DNA from: Anastatus disparis
Taxonomy: Eukaryota > Arthropoda > Insecta > Hymenoptera > Eupelmidae
NCBI GenBank assembly: GCA_017163975.1
Contig: JAFFSR010000264.1
Coordinates: 4,721,501-4,785,500, forward strand
Direction of reading: 5' to 3'
DNA length: 64,000 nt
The position numbers and the translations under genes are program-made. The notes below the pieces were generated by a model. The model was given only the letters and a program-made list of their open reading frames with translations, had not been told where the DNA came from and did not search any database. Positions 26,297-38,200 of this stretch are shown here, in pieces; the first letter of the stretch is position 1; each line of letters begins with the position of its first letter.

Positions 26297-26549
26297 CACG
26301 GAGAGAAATGCCCTATTAAATTTCACTATACTGTGTAGGAAAGGAGGAACAAACTTACATTATCAAAGAAATTACTATACTGAATAGCAAAATTTGCTAT
26401 ATTTATATTAAATTTTACTAGAACTATAGCAAAATTTACTACAATCATACCAAATTTTGCTATTCAGAATAGTAATTTTTTCATTATGCAAGTTTGTCCC
26501 TCCTTTCCTATACAGTATACTAAAATTTAATACGGCATTTTTCTCTGTG
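26297..26549. mobile_element. Short fold-back MITE with TA flanks
   Basis: Two arms of about 120 bp face each other over nearly the whole length, with roughly 80% identity by eye. The ends are CACGGAGAGAAATGCC on the left and the complement of CACAGAGAAAAATGCC on the right, each bordered by TA. Internal matching blocks include ATAGCAAAATTTG and AGGAAAGGAGG. No coding capacity. TA flanks suggest mobilisation by a Tc1/mariner-type transposase, which is an inference. Confidence 0.85.
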
Positions 26550-29046
26550 TAATGTTATTTGTAAAATGTATAATAGAGGTCATGATTTCTTTCATATTAA
26601 GATGCTGAAAATATTGCTTGAACTATATTTGCTATTTACTTTTATTTTATTATAGTTAAAAAAATTTCTTTTTATTTATCAAAAACTAATTAAAATACTC
26701 AATTTTTGTATTTATCATTATTAAATACTTTAAAAGACATTATAGCACAAATGCATCATTGTACTGTTTGCACAATAAATATGCGATTGAATAAAAACTA
26801 AACTAAGCTTATCCATCCCTTTTTGGAGCTGGACTCCCAAGATTTGATTGGGCCGATTTATAATAATTAAGCTCGTTTATAATTGCTTGAAGTTTGATAG
26901 CGACAATGAATAAAAGAAACATCACGTAAAAATTCACATCATTAGACTTTTTATTGTCAGCGCATATATCAATCCGATATGACGCGTACTGACATTTGGA
27001 GGCTTTTGAAACGTTCAATATATTAAATATATATATACTTATATATATTATAAGAAAAGACTTACCATTAGATTTAAATTTGCGATATATTTTATAAATA
27101 ATATATGTAAAATTCCTTAATGTTTTATGCGTGAATGCTGTTAATCGATTCGTCTTCGTCTTTTTATATAATTCTATCATTATCGCCATTTCTTATCGAT
27201 TATATCAATTTTTTAATATAAAACATTATGAAAACCCATATTTTCTTTTTTAAACCAAATATTGTAAAAAAGTTTCAAGGGTCAACATAATATATGCGGT
27301 TTTGAAGAAACAAAATTTGGTTTTAATATCCGAGAAAAAGATGCAATAAGTATTAGTGATGAGTGATTTTTTAAATCATACAAGTACGAATCGCGTAAAA
27401 CAGTTTTTAAATCCAGTATTATAAATATATATTTAATCATTAACATTAATTATTATATATATATATATATTAAAATATTTATAACAAGCGTATTGCATAC
27501 TGAATAAATCTTTTTTTTTCTCCGAATTAACGATAAGTAGCTTCTGTGTAATTGAATAATGTGGATTTTTATAAAAATCGTTATAAGAAAAAAAATAAAG
27601 TAAAGAAATACGAATATATGTGTTCGCTAGTTTTCATTATAAGTATATGTTATACATATACGCGTACTCAAATTGTAATCCTAGAATGGAGAGAAAAAAA
27701 AAACTTATCTCGAAGAGAAAGTAAAAGAAGCAAAAAAAAGAGAACGAAAAGAGGAAAAAAAAAGTAATTTGAACGAAAGCAGCGTTGCTGTGGTGAGTCG
27801 TATAATCGAATGTAGAGAATCGTCCTTGACATTTTTAGCATCGAGCGGTTATGGAAAAAAAAATAAACGACGAACAGATGAAAGAAATGGAGCATATGTA
27901 AAGTTTATATAGAGATTATGTCATGCAGTACCTACGTAACTTTATGAAAAAAAAAAAATTGTAAGGGCCCAATGATCGACTATCACAATCAGTAGTTTTA
28001 ACGAACTATTTTGAAAAAAAAGAAGCTAAAAATAAAACATCGACAAAATAATAATACCGCAAGAAAATATAATAAGATCGAAATTAGTATAATTATAAAA
28101 AAAAAAATAATGCAAATCAAATGAACAATGTGTAACTATCGCTAAAGTATACGCCGAAAAATTGCGGTAATTTTTTTTTCGAAAGGGCATAACTTGACTT
28201 TATATATCTATTATTACCTATATAATAAACTCTTTAAAAATTACAAAAAAAAATTTTTATACTTTTGAGAATGTCTTTACCTTGCAATTCAAGCTAATTT
28301 TTTTATAATATAAAAGCTAATTATTTTTCATAAATTTTATAAAATAAACCCATAAAGTGTATTAATTTAAAATTATAAACTGATTAAATTTCTTATCCCA
28401 ATAGATGTTTAGAAGTAATTTAGAAAACTTTGATAAATATATCATTTGGATAAAATTGGATAGCCAATAATTTGGATAGGATAATGTGAGATTTACTTGC
28501 ACTCGCTGTAATAAAATAAACTTCTACTATTTGTTAGAATAATGTTTAATTTGATTTTTAAAATATTTAATAGTTGAAAAAATTGGGTGTCCAATTTAAT
28601 CCGAATCGTACCCTTTTGTGCTCCAGTTCTCTTTTTTCATTTTTTTATCTATATACAATTGTTATAAAACTTGCGAGAAATGAGTGGAGTTTGTAAGTTG
28701 TTGAAAAATAAAAAAAATTACTACAACATCCCATAACAACAATTGAAAAAAGAGAATAAAATAAAAGCTATAATTATAACAGATTAAAGTTAAATATATA
28801 AATATGCCAGTAGCATGTGTCGAAATTAACCGTTTCTTTTGCAAGCTTTAAAAAACTTGAATTTTTTTTATATAACCATGTTACATTTTATGGTAAATTA
28901 ATGGAGATTCATTACGCGTGAATGGAAACATTTTGTTGAAAAATAATTTGTTTACATAAACTGAGAAAAACATTTAAGTTATTGAAATTATTTTGAAAAA
29001 ATTTTTTACCATATTTATATTAAATATTCTAAATCTTTAACCTTAA

Positions 29047-29561
29047 GGTAGTACTATCGTTAAGAGATTGGCGGTTCAGAAAAATCTGAAATTAGGTATA
29101 TAAGTAGATTTAAGTTAAAATAAGATGTAGTTAAATTTTGGTAAACTTTTGGAGCATGAGAGAAAAATGACAAACATTTTAATTTTCACATTTTTAACAC
29201 GCGCTCTTATGGTAACCACACAGAAATTCTTTTCCAACTTTTGATTATAAGTTACTGATGGTTCAAAATTTCATCAAATTTAACACGTAATTAATTAAAG
29301 AACTAAAGAATAAATTTTTCAGAATCGAGTTTGAAACGATATAAACATCTTAGACTCAATGCACGCTCGTGTATAGCTATATATACACTATATATAGATA
29401 TAAAGCGCGTGTTAAAAGATGAAAATTAAAATGCTTATAATTTTTTTCTCATGCTCTGAAAGTTAACCAAAATTTAACTGCGCTTTATTTGAATTAAAAT
29501 CTACTTATGTGCTCAATCTCAGATTTTTCTGAACCGTCAATCCCTTAACGATAGTACTACC
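29047..29561. mobile_element. Fold-back MITE bordered by TTAA
   Basis: The left end GGTAGTACTATCGTTAAG is matched inverted by CTTAACGATAGTACTACC on the right. Matching continues inwards through GGTTCAGAAAAATCTGA, the GCATGAGA block and CATTTTAATTTTCA towards a centre containing the 16-base AT-rich sequence ATATATACACTATATA. TTAA sits at both borders (29043-29046 and 29562-29565), the target site used by piggyBac-type transposases, although TTAA could also be part of the palindromic end CCTTAAGG. No transposase frame. Confidence 0.85.
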
Positions 29562-30305
29562 TTAAGAGCATGACGAAGCTGTCCGCCTTCTAATAATATT
29601 TCCAATCTTAACTTATGAATAAACGATGCGTTTAATCGAGTTTCTTTGCTACAAAGAAAAAATTTGTAAGATTAAACTCTAGTGCGGACAACTCAAGAAA
29701 TCCACCAAAATATTATACATACAAAGTTATAATAAAAACTTTCAATATGTCGTATTTTAAGGTTAGGTTTGTCGAGTTTGAAATCTAATTTCCAATCCAA
29801 GCTCATAAAAAAATAACAAGTCCAAATGATTTTTTATTTTAACAAAAATTATTGTATAAATATAGCTTTAGTGCGGACAAGTCATTATATTTGTTTAATT
29901 TAAGAATTTAAAAAGATATTGATAAAATAAAAAAAGCAAAACTCGATTGCTGCAGCTCCGACATGCCGTTAAGAAATTTAGGCAGCCGTCAAGTTAAAAA
30001 ATTCATTAACTTTTTGTAAACACTTCATTCGAAATTACAAAAATAATTTTTTTTTTTTTATTTTAATAAAACTTTAAAATGCCAATTATTTTTGAATACT
30101 TACCACTGCGAATCATATTAGAGCACATATATCACTTTTGTGGTATCCCAACGTGACTTGAAATTTTTTACAATGGTATTAGACATTAAAGAAAAAACTA
30201 TTGCAAAAATGATTATTAGAAAAAAATGATTTTCTATGTGAACTGATTATTGTTTTACAAACCATTATTATATTGATGTGAAAGAATTTTAAAATATTGA
30301 AAAGT

Positions 30306-30515
30306 GAGGTCATCAGTGGCTCAATCGGTAGAGCGATCGATTCATAATATCGAGGACTCGAGTTCGAATCCCGCTCTCGGCCAAATTATATAAGCAGCAC
30401 TGTACGTTACATGTGTTTTATTCACAAACATACTGAAACGACCTCCGTCGCTAATTAGCATATCTTAATGATAGCTTAAATACATTGACGTTAAATAAAA
30501 TAAAAATTAAAAACA
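30306..30515 (+). mobile_element. tRNA-derived SINE, copy 2
   Basis: The tRNA-like head has A box TGGCTCAATCGG and B box AGTTCGAATCC and continues CCGCTCTCGGCC. The body contains TTCACAAACATACTGAAACG and ends GACGTTAAATAAAATAAAAA. It is colinear with the reverse complement of 22,117-22,323 over about 190 bp with scattered changes. As in copy 1, the anticodon stem is degenerate. Pol III promoter boxes are intact, so transcription is possible. Confidence 0.85.
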
Positions 30516-31847
30516 GAAATAATTTTTTTTTTCTAATGGTTTTTGTAAAAAATGTTTATAAGTAATTACTCTTTTTATTACACTTTATTTCACCATTTTA
30601 AAAATTATCTGTAATTTACTCTTGCGAGCGTTTTAATTGCATCAATTTTAATTAATTTTTTAATAACTATTTTATTTCATCATAAATTTATAAAAAAAAT
30701 CTACGGTATCATTTTTGGTTCATGAAAATCTAGTAATTCATACCAAAGTTATAAACATATTGATATTTTTGTTATAAGAGCCCATGTTAATTTTATGAAT
30801 TTCCATAATTATTTTCTCTTTGATTTGATTAATCTTATATTTTTAAAATTGCTATTAAACACTAGCAGTTTGTATTTTTTATAGTATTTATTTCCAAGTA
30901 TGCTACTTTTTTATGAAAATTCGTTAGAGCCACCTTGCATTTTATTTCTTAGTTAAAAATGTAATGTTTCTAAATTTCTTATAGTAAATTGTTAAATTTT
31001 TAATTAAAACCTTGTATTTTTTTTTATTTACTAATTATTATGAAATTTTGATATAACATCATCATTTTGGCACCAAGGAAAATAAAATAAATAATAATTT
31101 TTTGGTTTCAGGATTATTCATGTTTTTATATTTTAAGTATATAAATGTGTGTTTAGTTCAAAGTTTTCTCTAAGAAATAAAATTTATGATCTCATAAAAA
31201 AGTAGACATACAAAATATGCACTAAATGTAATTTTAAAAAAATTTGATTTCTTTAATTTGTTTGACAATTTGTAAAATAAATAAAGTGAATTTTTTAAAA
31301 ACTGATAAAATTATTCGAGAAAATATGTATTTTGACTAATGCAAACTGAATATTTTTTAATGAACTTTATTTCAAATATTTATCACATAAATATAATAAT
31401 AATTATAAATTATTCTTATAAAATGATGAAAATTTTGTTATCGTCGTGATGAACTCCATTATTTATTAACATAAAAATGCATGCACATATTATTACCATT
31501 TCAGCAAAAATTGAAATTATATTTTGCGGATTCAAATCAAGATGTTAAAAAGAAAAAAAAGGAATTAAAAAAGAAACATATTAATTAATATCAAGTTTAG
31601 AAAAATCTATTATTATTTGTATTTGCAGCGCATGTATATGTTACACGATATTGCACTGCAATTTGTATATAAGTCATCGATGTGTTTATGACTCTTGTAA
31701 ATATATTATTTAAAAAAGTTTGTATTGTGACGAAGTTTCTATTAATCTTTTATTTTTAAGTATGAATAAGGGACTAAAATTGCCTTATTTTGTTTTTATT
31801 TCAAATGAAAACGAATTGCACCGGTCCCTTATATATTTATATATATA

Positions 31848-31848
31848 A

Positions 31849-31893
<45 letters not shown>

Positions 31894-31897
31894 CTTG
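31848..31897. repeat. CA/TA microsatellite
   Basis: A short run of ACACACATAC is followed by about 15 TA units and ACATATAC. It is a simple repeat of a kind likely to vary in length. Confidence 0.9.
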
Positions 31898-34800
31898 TGT
31901 GTTAATGATCGTCGATTTGAAAAATAAAAATTAATAACTGATTAAAATTAACATTATATTGAAAATAAAAAAGTCAATTTTTGCGAACCAAAAGGAAAAC
32001 CAAGTTTAAGCGAAAGACTTTTTAAAAAATATATTTACTTAAATTAGGTGTTATGAGATGATGAATATACGTGTAATTAGAAAAAAATTATTGTGGATTT
32101 TACAGTAATGTGTATAGTATTGACAAAGTTTAGCAAAAAAATAGTTAAAATAAAAACTTTTATCAAAAAAGTATTTAGTTTTTATTTATACCCATCCTTT
32201 ATATTTATGTTAAGTTTTGTTAACCATGCATTTTAATTGCATTATTAAATCTATATTATTTATTTAATTATATGATTAATAAATAATCTAATAAAAATAA
32301 AGTTTATTGAATTTTTATATTCTGTTTTATTTGTGACTGTTATATTATAGTATTTTTTTTTTATATTTATTAACACAAAACATTTTTATTTTAGGTCTTT
32401 TTATTATTATTTTTATATATTTTTATTATAGTTTTTAACTTTCTCACTATATTTATCCAGATTGTATAAAATTTTTTTATTAGAAAAACCTATGTGAACA
32501 GCATAAAAAGATCTTTCGAGTATCATGCGGTTATAGAATTGCTTTATCAATTTAAGTTATTAATTTGAATTTTTGTTCAGTTACATAAAAGTCATTACTC
32601 TTGAAATAATTATATGGCTTATTTTGTAGGAGTTTGAAAAGTCGCTATATATGAAAACGTCTTTTTTTGCTGTTTTGACATATGAAAGGTCCTTGAAATC
32701 GAAGCGAAACCAAAACTCTGGTCTTTCAAAATTTTAATTCTAAAAAATTACCAAAACCTGAATTTTTAACTAATTTTTAATCAGCATTTTGATTATTTTT
32801 TTGTGAACTTAAATATGAAAAATCTTGAATTTAAATAAGAATTTACAAAAATTCTATAACACTTTGTATTTTACGAGAATACTGTTACTATATGAAATTT
32901 AAAATGCAAAAAATAGAAATATATTGCTAATAAAAAATTAATAGTTGCGTAACAAAACTTAAGAATAAAATAAAATTTTAAAAGATAAATATAATATAAT
33001 AAAAACTACCTCTTTCAAAAATCTCATTAAATTATATTGATCTGAGAATACGCATATAAAAATTTAAAGTTGATATGAATTAAAAAACGTGATAATTTTT
33101 TATTTGCGCAACTCTGTTATTATTTATGGAAATTTGTTTAACAACAAAGCAAAATTCCAAAGAAAAAATGCTATATTTACAAATATTAAAAACTTTTTGG
33201 AAAACATTTTTTAAAAAATGGAAAAATTATTCTTAACGTTTTTAATAAACTTTAAGTACTATGTAAAACTTTACGTTTATGTAGATTAAAAATATTGAAG
33301 CTTTTGCCAAATTATTTTATTTTAAAATGTTAGTTTTTTTAAATATTGGCAAAACGGAACAATTATTAATTTAATTATCAAAATAAAAAAAATATTTTGA
33401 AATCACATATAATTAATATCAAATTATATTAAAATTAAAAAAAAAATATATAAGTGATTTAAAATAAAAAAAAAACTATTAATGGTCATATTGTGTAAGA
33501 AAAATACTTTGAATTTTTTATTTAAATTAGTAAAAAGAATTAAATGATGAATTGGTCAATTATAAACTCGTTTTGAGCTCTCATTTTATTGCACAATATA
33601 TCTCTATTACACAAATTTTTTCTAAATCAAAAATTAGACTGTTTTGATCTAAAAACGAAATTTTAGAATACTTTGGATTAAAATTTACGTTAAAATTGCA
33701 TGCGTGATACAAAACGTATTTTGTATTACTATAATAAATGTAATTAAAGTGTAACCAATAATGAAATAATTCATTAAAGTTTAAATTTAAATATTAACTG
33801 TGCGTGCGACTAATCGAATTGTATGCAAGAAATACGAATCAAATGATAGTTCAGTTCCATCTATGTTCCTTTAATTTTATATTTCTATCCTTGTTTTTTG
33901 TTAGTTCACCAGTTTGGATATTTGTAAACAAAGCTGACTAATAGAGTTGATAATTTTTTTAATGAATAAAAACAAAAATAAGAGCAGAAAATATTGTGAT
34001 TATTAGTCTCTTCATATAGAACTCTACAACAATAAATAGTTCTTACATTTCAGTCAGTAACCTATAAAAAACATAAGAAACATGTTTTCTACTTGCTTAC
34101 ATTATGCATTTGCTAGCAGTACGCTGTAAGTTAACTTTTTTTGTGTATATAAAAAGATTGTATAACTTTATCTTTAGTATTTAAATAATATTTAAAATAC
34201 AATGTTTTTCTTTAAAAGTCATGAGGATATCAGTGATTATCACACATTACCAGATATATCTTATAATAACGAAGTAATCGAATCAGTTACCTGAGCAAAG
34301 CTTATGAAAATAAATATTCACTACTCTGCGTATCATGTTATGTATAACAATAAAGTCAACGTTTCTGAAATGACAAGCTGCTGTTGAAGATGATCAAGGA
34401 AAAAATTTTATCATAATGTTCGTTTAAACCATTTAACATTTTGAAAAGATCTTCCAACTCATTATAACAAATTAATAGGTAAAATTTTATAATCTTATGA
34501 CTGAAAATATATTCAAAGTATTCAATGATTCACTTATATTTTCAAGGTTTCTTTTCAGTCAAACTGATAACAACAAATAGTTTTAAAGAAATGAAGAAAA
34601 AAATTATTATTACAAGACAAAATTTAGGTAAGAATGACTAAAATATAATTTAAAAAAATTATAAGTTGTATTTTTTTCCAATTGCAATTGACGGTAAATG
34701 ATAATTTGTCTTATTATATTTTTAGGGATTACTGTAAGGGAAACGAGCATGGACCAAATTATATAGACAATTTTTTTTAAGTTGATTAGTATAAAAGAGT

Positions 34801-35442
34801 GCAACAGGCTACTGAATAAAAATATTTAATATTATGATCGAGAAAATATAATATTCCTATTATTTATAAAATTTGAATTTTATATCAGTAATTTTAAAAA
34901 TATATTTTAACAATCACAAATACATTTATGCTCACAAATTCATATTAATATTCAATAAATATTATATGAGAAATATTAGTAGCTAGTATCTAAATAAAAA
35001 ATAGTTCAGATAATTCCATTAGTAAAAAAAATATTGAACTGCACTAACATAACTTGTAAGAAATATTTATAAAATTCTGAGACCTTTGAAGTTTTAAATA
35101 AAATCAGCTGTAATTATTTATTAAAATTAAACGTTCTTATAAAATTAAAATAGTAAAATATCGCAAAGGTTTCAAAATTTAACAATAAAAGAATTTGATT
35201 AGAAGATATTTTAATTGCTTTGATTGAAAATATTTAGGTGTTGATATCAATTAAATTTTTTTATATATTTTGAGATGAAAAATTTATTACAAAATATTAT
35301 TCCAAGACTTGATAAAATTGTCTGATTTTTCACATTATTGTCAAATTTTCTCATATTCTCTACACATATTTTTATTGCCACTGAAAGTACATTTGAATTA
35401 CGCGGAGACGAACAAAATTTAGGAATAGTGGGATATGAACCA

Positions 35443-35469
35443 TTATATATATATATATATATATATATA
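35443..35469. repeat. TA microsatellite
   Basis: About 13 alternating TA units lie at the border between the AT-rich intergenic region and the more complex sequence that begins near 35,500. Confidence 0.9.
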
Positions 35470-35499
35470 ACATGTGGCCAATGTGAGCAAGAGAGAAAG

Positions 35500-38200
35500 A
35501 GCACTTAACTTTCGAGTTTCAATAGCAACGCAATAATGATCATTTCTTTCTTTTGCTCTCGAATCTCGAAAAGGCTTGAGCAGGTGCCCCACCGATGTTC
35601 ACAATACACACACCGATCACAGTGCCAAAGCAAAAGCAGCCGAGTAATACTAATTGTGGCGCTATCTCCTCGCGTTATGAAGTTACATGGTGGTGTAGAG
35701 CCAGTCGGTGTCTTTCGCTCGAAGACAAGTGACTTCGAGCCTGCTGCTTAGCGCCGTTAATAAAAAATAAGTGCACAGAATACATATTGACATACGTATT
35801 CAAGTAGCCTCGGACGCGTGGCGAAATAAAAAAAAAGACAATCGCACTTATAACCATAGACGCGCGCGCGTCGTTCCCTCGACGCTGAACAACGTTTCAC
35901 AATACGGTGTATTTTATTCGCTTATATGTGTTTATGTGTGTGAGTGCGTGCTGCAGCTGTTGGAGAAGAGCTCCCTTTTTCGCTTTTCTTCTTTTTCACT
36001 CCCTCGACGGCGCGTAACCCGCCAGAAATCAAGAGCACTGACAAATGTTTAAGCAACTGATTTTAAGATAACCACTTATAATCAATCCCGCTCAAATCCA
36101 TATACGACGACTACTTTTTGCCAAAAGGTTTGTATTTAACTCTTTTTTTTTAACCTCCCTTTCGCTATCCTTCTTTATTGTCTGTCAGATAATTTAGTGA
36201 ATCTATATATATTCTGTAATCCTGCAGCGTGCTTGCTCAACGAGAATACCGCAAACGGATTAGCCATGAAAGAGCTTCGTAACCACAGTTTCCTAAACTT
36301 TTATTTTTATATGCGACCCTCCCATGATTATAGGTGTTAAAGTCTTTGGATTTTTAGAGAAAAAATTAACCTTAAAATTTTCAGTCTGCAAGGCCTTTTT
36401 TTCTCCACGAAATCCATAATTTTATGTTATCCTTCTTCATTTTTCATTCTCATACAATAACATAAATCCTTTCATATATATATGTATATATATACGTATA
36501 TTAAAAGCAAAGAAAAAGAACGGATTAAGAATTTCATTGTATCTTTCTCTTTCTTACTCGTAAGCACAGCATATTAAATATTTTCTCTCATTCTCATTCC
36601 TAATTCTCTGTATACGAGTTTTCTGTTATTTTTTCCTCGATGAGGCCCCGTGTCTGTACTCTATGCTCCTACAACCTCTCACTTGCCTGCATCCAATACG
36701 TTAAGTATATAAAAGAGAAAAAGAGAGAGTGAGTAAGCAAGATGCATATGTAGTCATATATACATGTACACCTTAGCTCTGATGCGCTCGTGCCTTACTT
36801 TTTCTCACTCTCTTAATACGTGGCGAGCATGAGCTACATCATCATATATATATAAGAACGTGAGCGCCTTTAATTTTCCCGGCTGCTGCTATTGCTGCTG
36901 CTGCTGCTGCTGCTGCTGTCACCCCTTTTCTCGCGTGCAACATAGATCCGGCTCTTTTCCGCTTCTTCTTTTTCTTTTTCTTTCTATAAGGTGCAGGCCA
37001 GCAGCAGCAGCAGCAGCAGCAGCACTTGGCCGATTTAACCGCATTTCTTCTGTTTGATGTTGTGGTGCTTTGCTTTGCTTCATTGTGTGTTATGTGCTAT
37101 ACCACGTATACACATACTTGTATCTTGTATTGTATAAAATTCCTCTCTCTATTTTTCCCTCTTGTTTCGTCTTAGGCCGTTATAGGTGCTCTTTTCCTCA
37201 TTTCTACCTATACGTATACACACACTTAGAAACCGACTCTTATCGTCAAGAGAAAAATATACTTCTGCTTCCGTACTATTGTCTAGTTTTTTTAAATACC
37301 GGAGCACGCGATTATATGTAAATATAATATTAAAAATAAGATATATTTTCCAATTATACGTCTTAGAAACATTCCGCATCAAAACCTCTAATATTCAGTT
37401 TAAAATTTCAGTTCCGAAATTCTTTATTTGCTAACAATTAAACAAAATCATTAATGCCACTAACGATTTTAAGATGTTGAATTAATGGAAAACAACAAGC
37501 AAGTCCAAGGAATTTATACTCTTATCAGTTAGTCTTTTTTTTAACGATAAAGATATAATTTAACACCCGTCGTTGATGTAACGTTTGTTATAGCTCGGCG
37601 AATATCATGTGTACTTAAGAGCATCTTTTGCTGACACTTGGTTACTTTAACAATAAAAATTTTATTCTTTACAAGTTTAAAGAAGGATATAAAGTTGTAT
37701 ATTTTCAAAGAGACGATAGAAAGAGCTTAACGTCATATTGGTAAAACAAAAACTTTAATGCTAAAAAAACAACGGCGTGCGCAAAATAATCAACGTCTTT
37801 TAAACCATATGTATTTGAGAATTCAGGTGTTTTATATGTACCGTATACATCTAGCCGTGATTGTAGCCTACATAACACACATAATCTTTTTCCGCGCTTT
37901 CTCAAGAAGACGAGCGCGAGAGCGCGCGCATCCATTCGTTACGTCTATGAAGAAGAGCTGGCTTAGGAGTACACTGATAAAGAGAAAGAAAAATAATTTT
38001 GAACTTAGAAAAGAAAAAAAAAGCAAAGTTACACAAGAAGCTATAATAGTGATCGATCGATCGGGTCAAAAGTATAGAAAGGTGCGCGCACGTGTAAGAG
38101 ATAAATGGGTATATAGCTCTTGTGTACACATACATGTGATATATACTTAAAGGCGTTGTTCTCTCAAGAAATATATAACCATATGGTGTATGCTTTTGCA
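35500..38200. other. GC-richer island, possible promoter or untranslated exon
   Basis: Base composition is clearly less AT-rich than on either side, with many CpG dinucleotides, pyrimidine tracts and TATA-like boxes (TATATAAAAG at 36706-36715). Several short frames run on both strands, none with a recognisable domain. A possible donor (CCAAAAG before GTTTGT near 36,129) and a polypyrimidine tract followed by AG near 36,990 hint at untranslated exons. It could be an alternative first exon or promoter of the GALNT gene downstream, or a non-coding RNA gene; neither can be settled from sequence alone. Confidence 0.35.
36883..37023. repeat. Facing CTG and CAG trinucleotide repeats
   Basis: A CTG-type run (uninterrupted 36893-36918) faces a CAG run of about eight units (36999-37023) across about 80 bases. 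The two are complementary, so a transcript would form a CTG/CAG hairpin. The spacer carries a pyrimidine tract. No believable protein frame spans them. Confidence 0.85.

Larger units (their letters stand above)
25531..35499. other. Intergenic AT-rich region with repeats
   Basis: No protein gene can be supported. The longest frame, on the minus strand at 26809-27189 (126 codons), has no recognisable domain. The stretch contains fold-back elements at 26,297 and 29,047, a SINE at 30,306 and TA microsatellites near 27,456, 31,860 and 35,443. Confidence 0.6.

Noticed and set aside
26809..27189. Minus-strand open frame of 126 codons
   Set aside because: Composition follows the AT-rich background and I recognise no motif; there is no splice or promoter context that supports it.
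30307..30380. A tRNA gene on the plus strand
   Set aside because: Same reason as the copy near 22,320: degenerate anticodon stem within a repeated retroposon.
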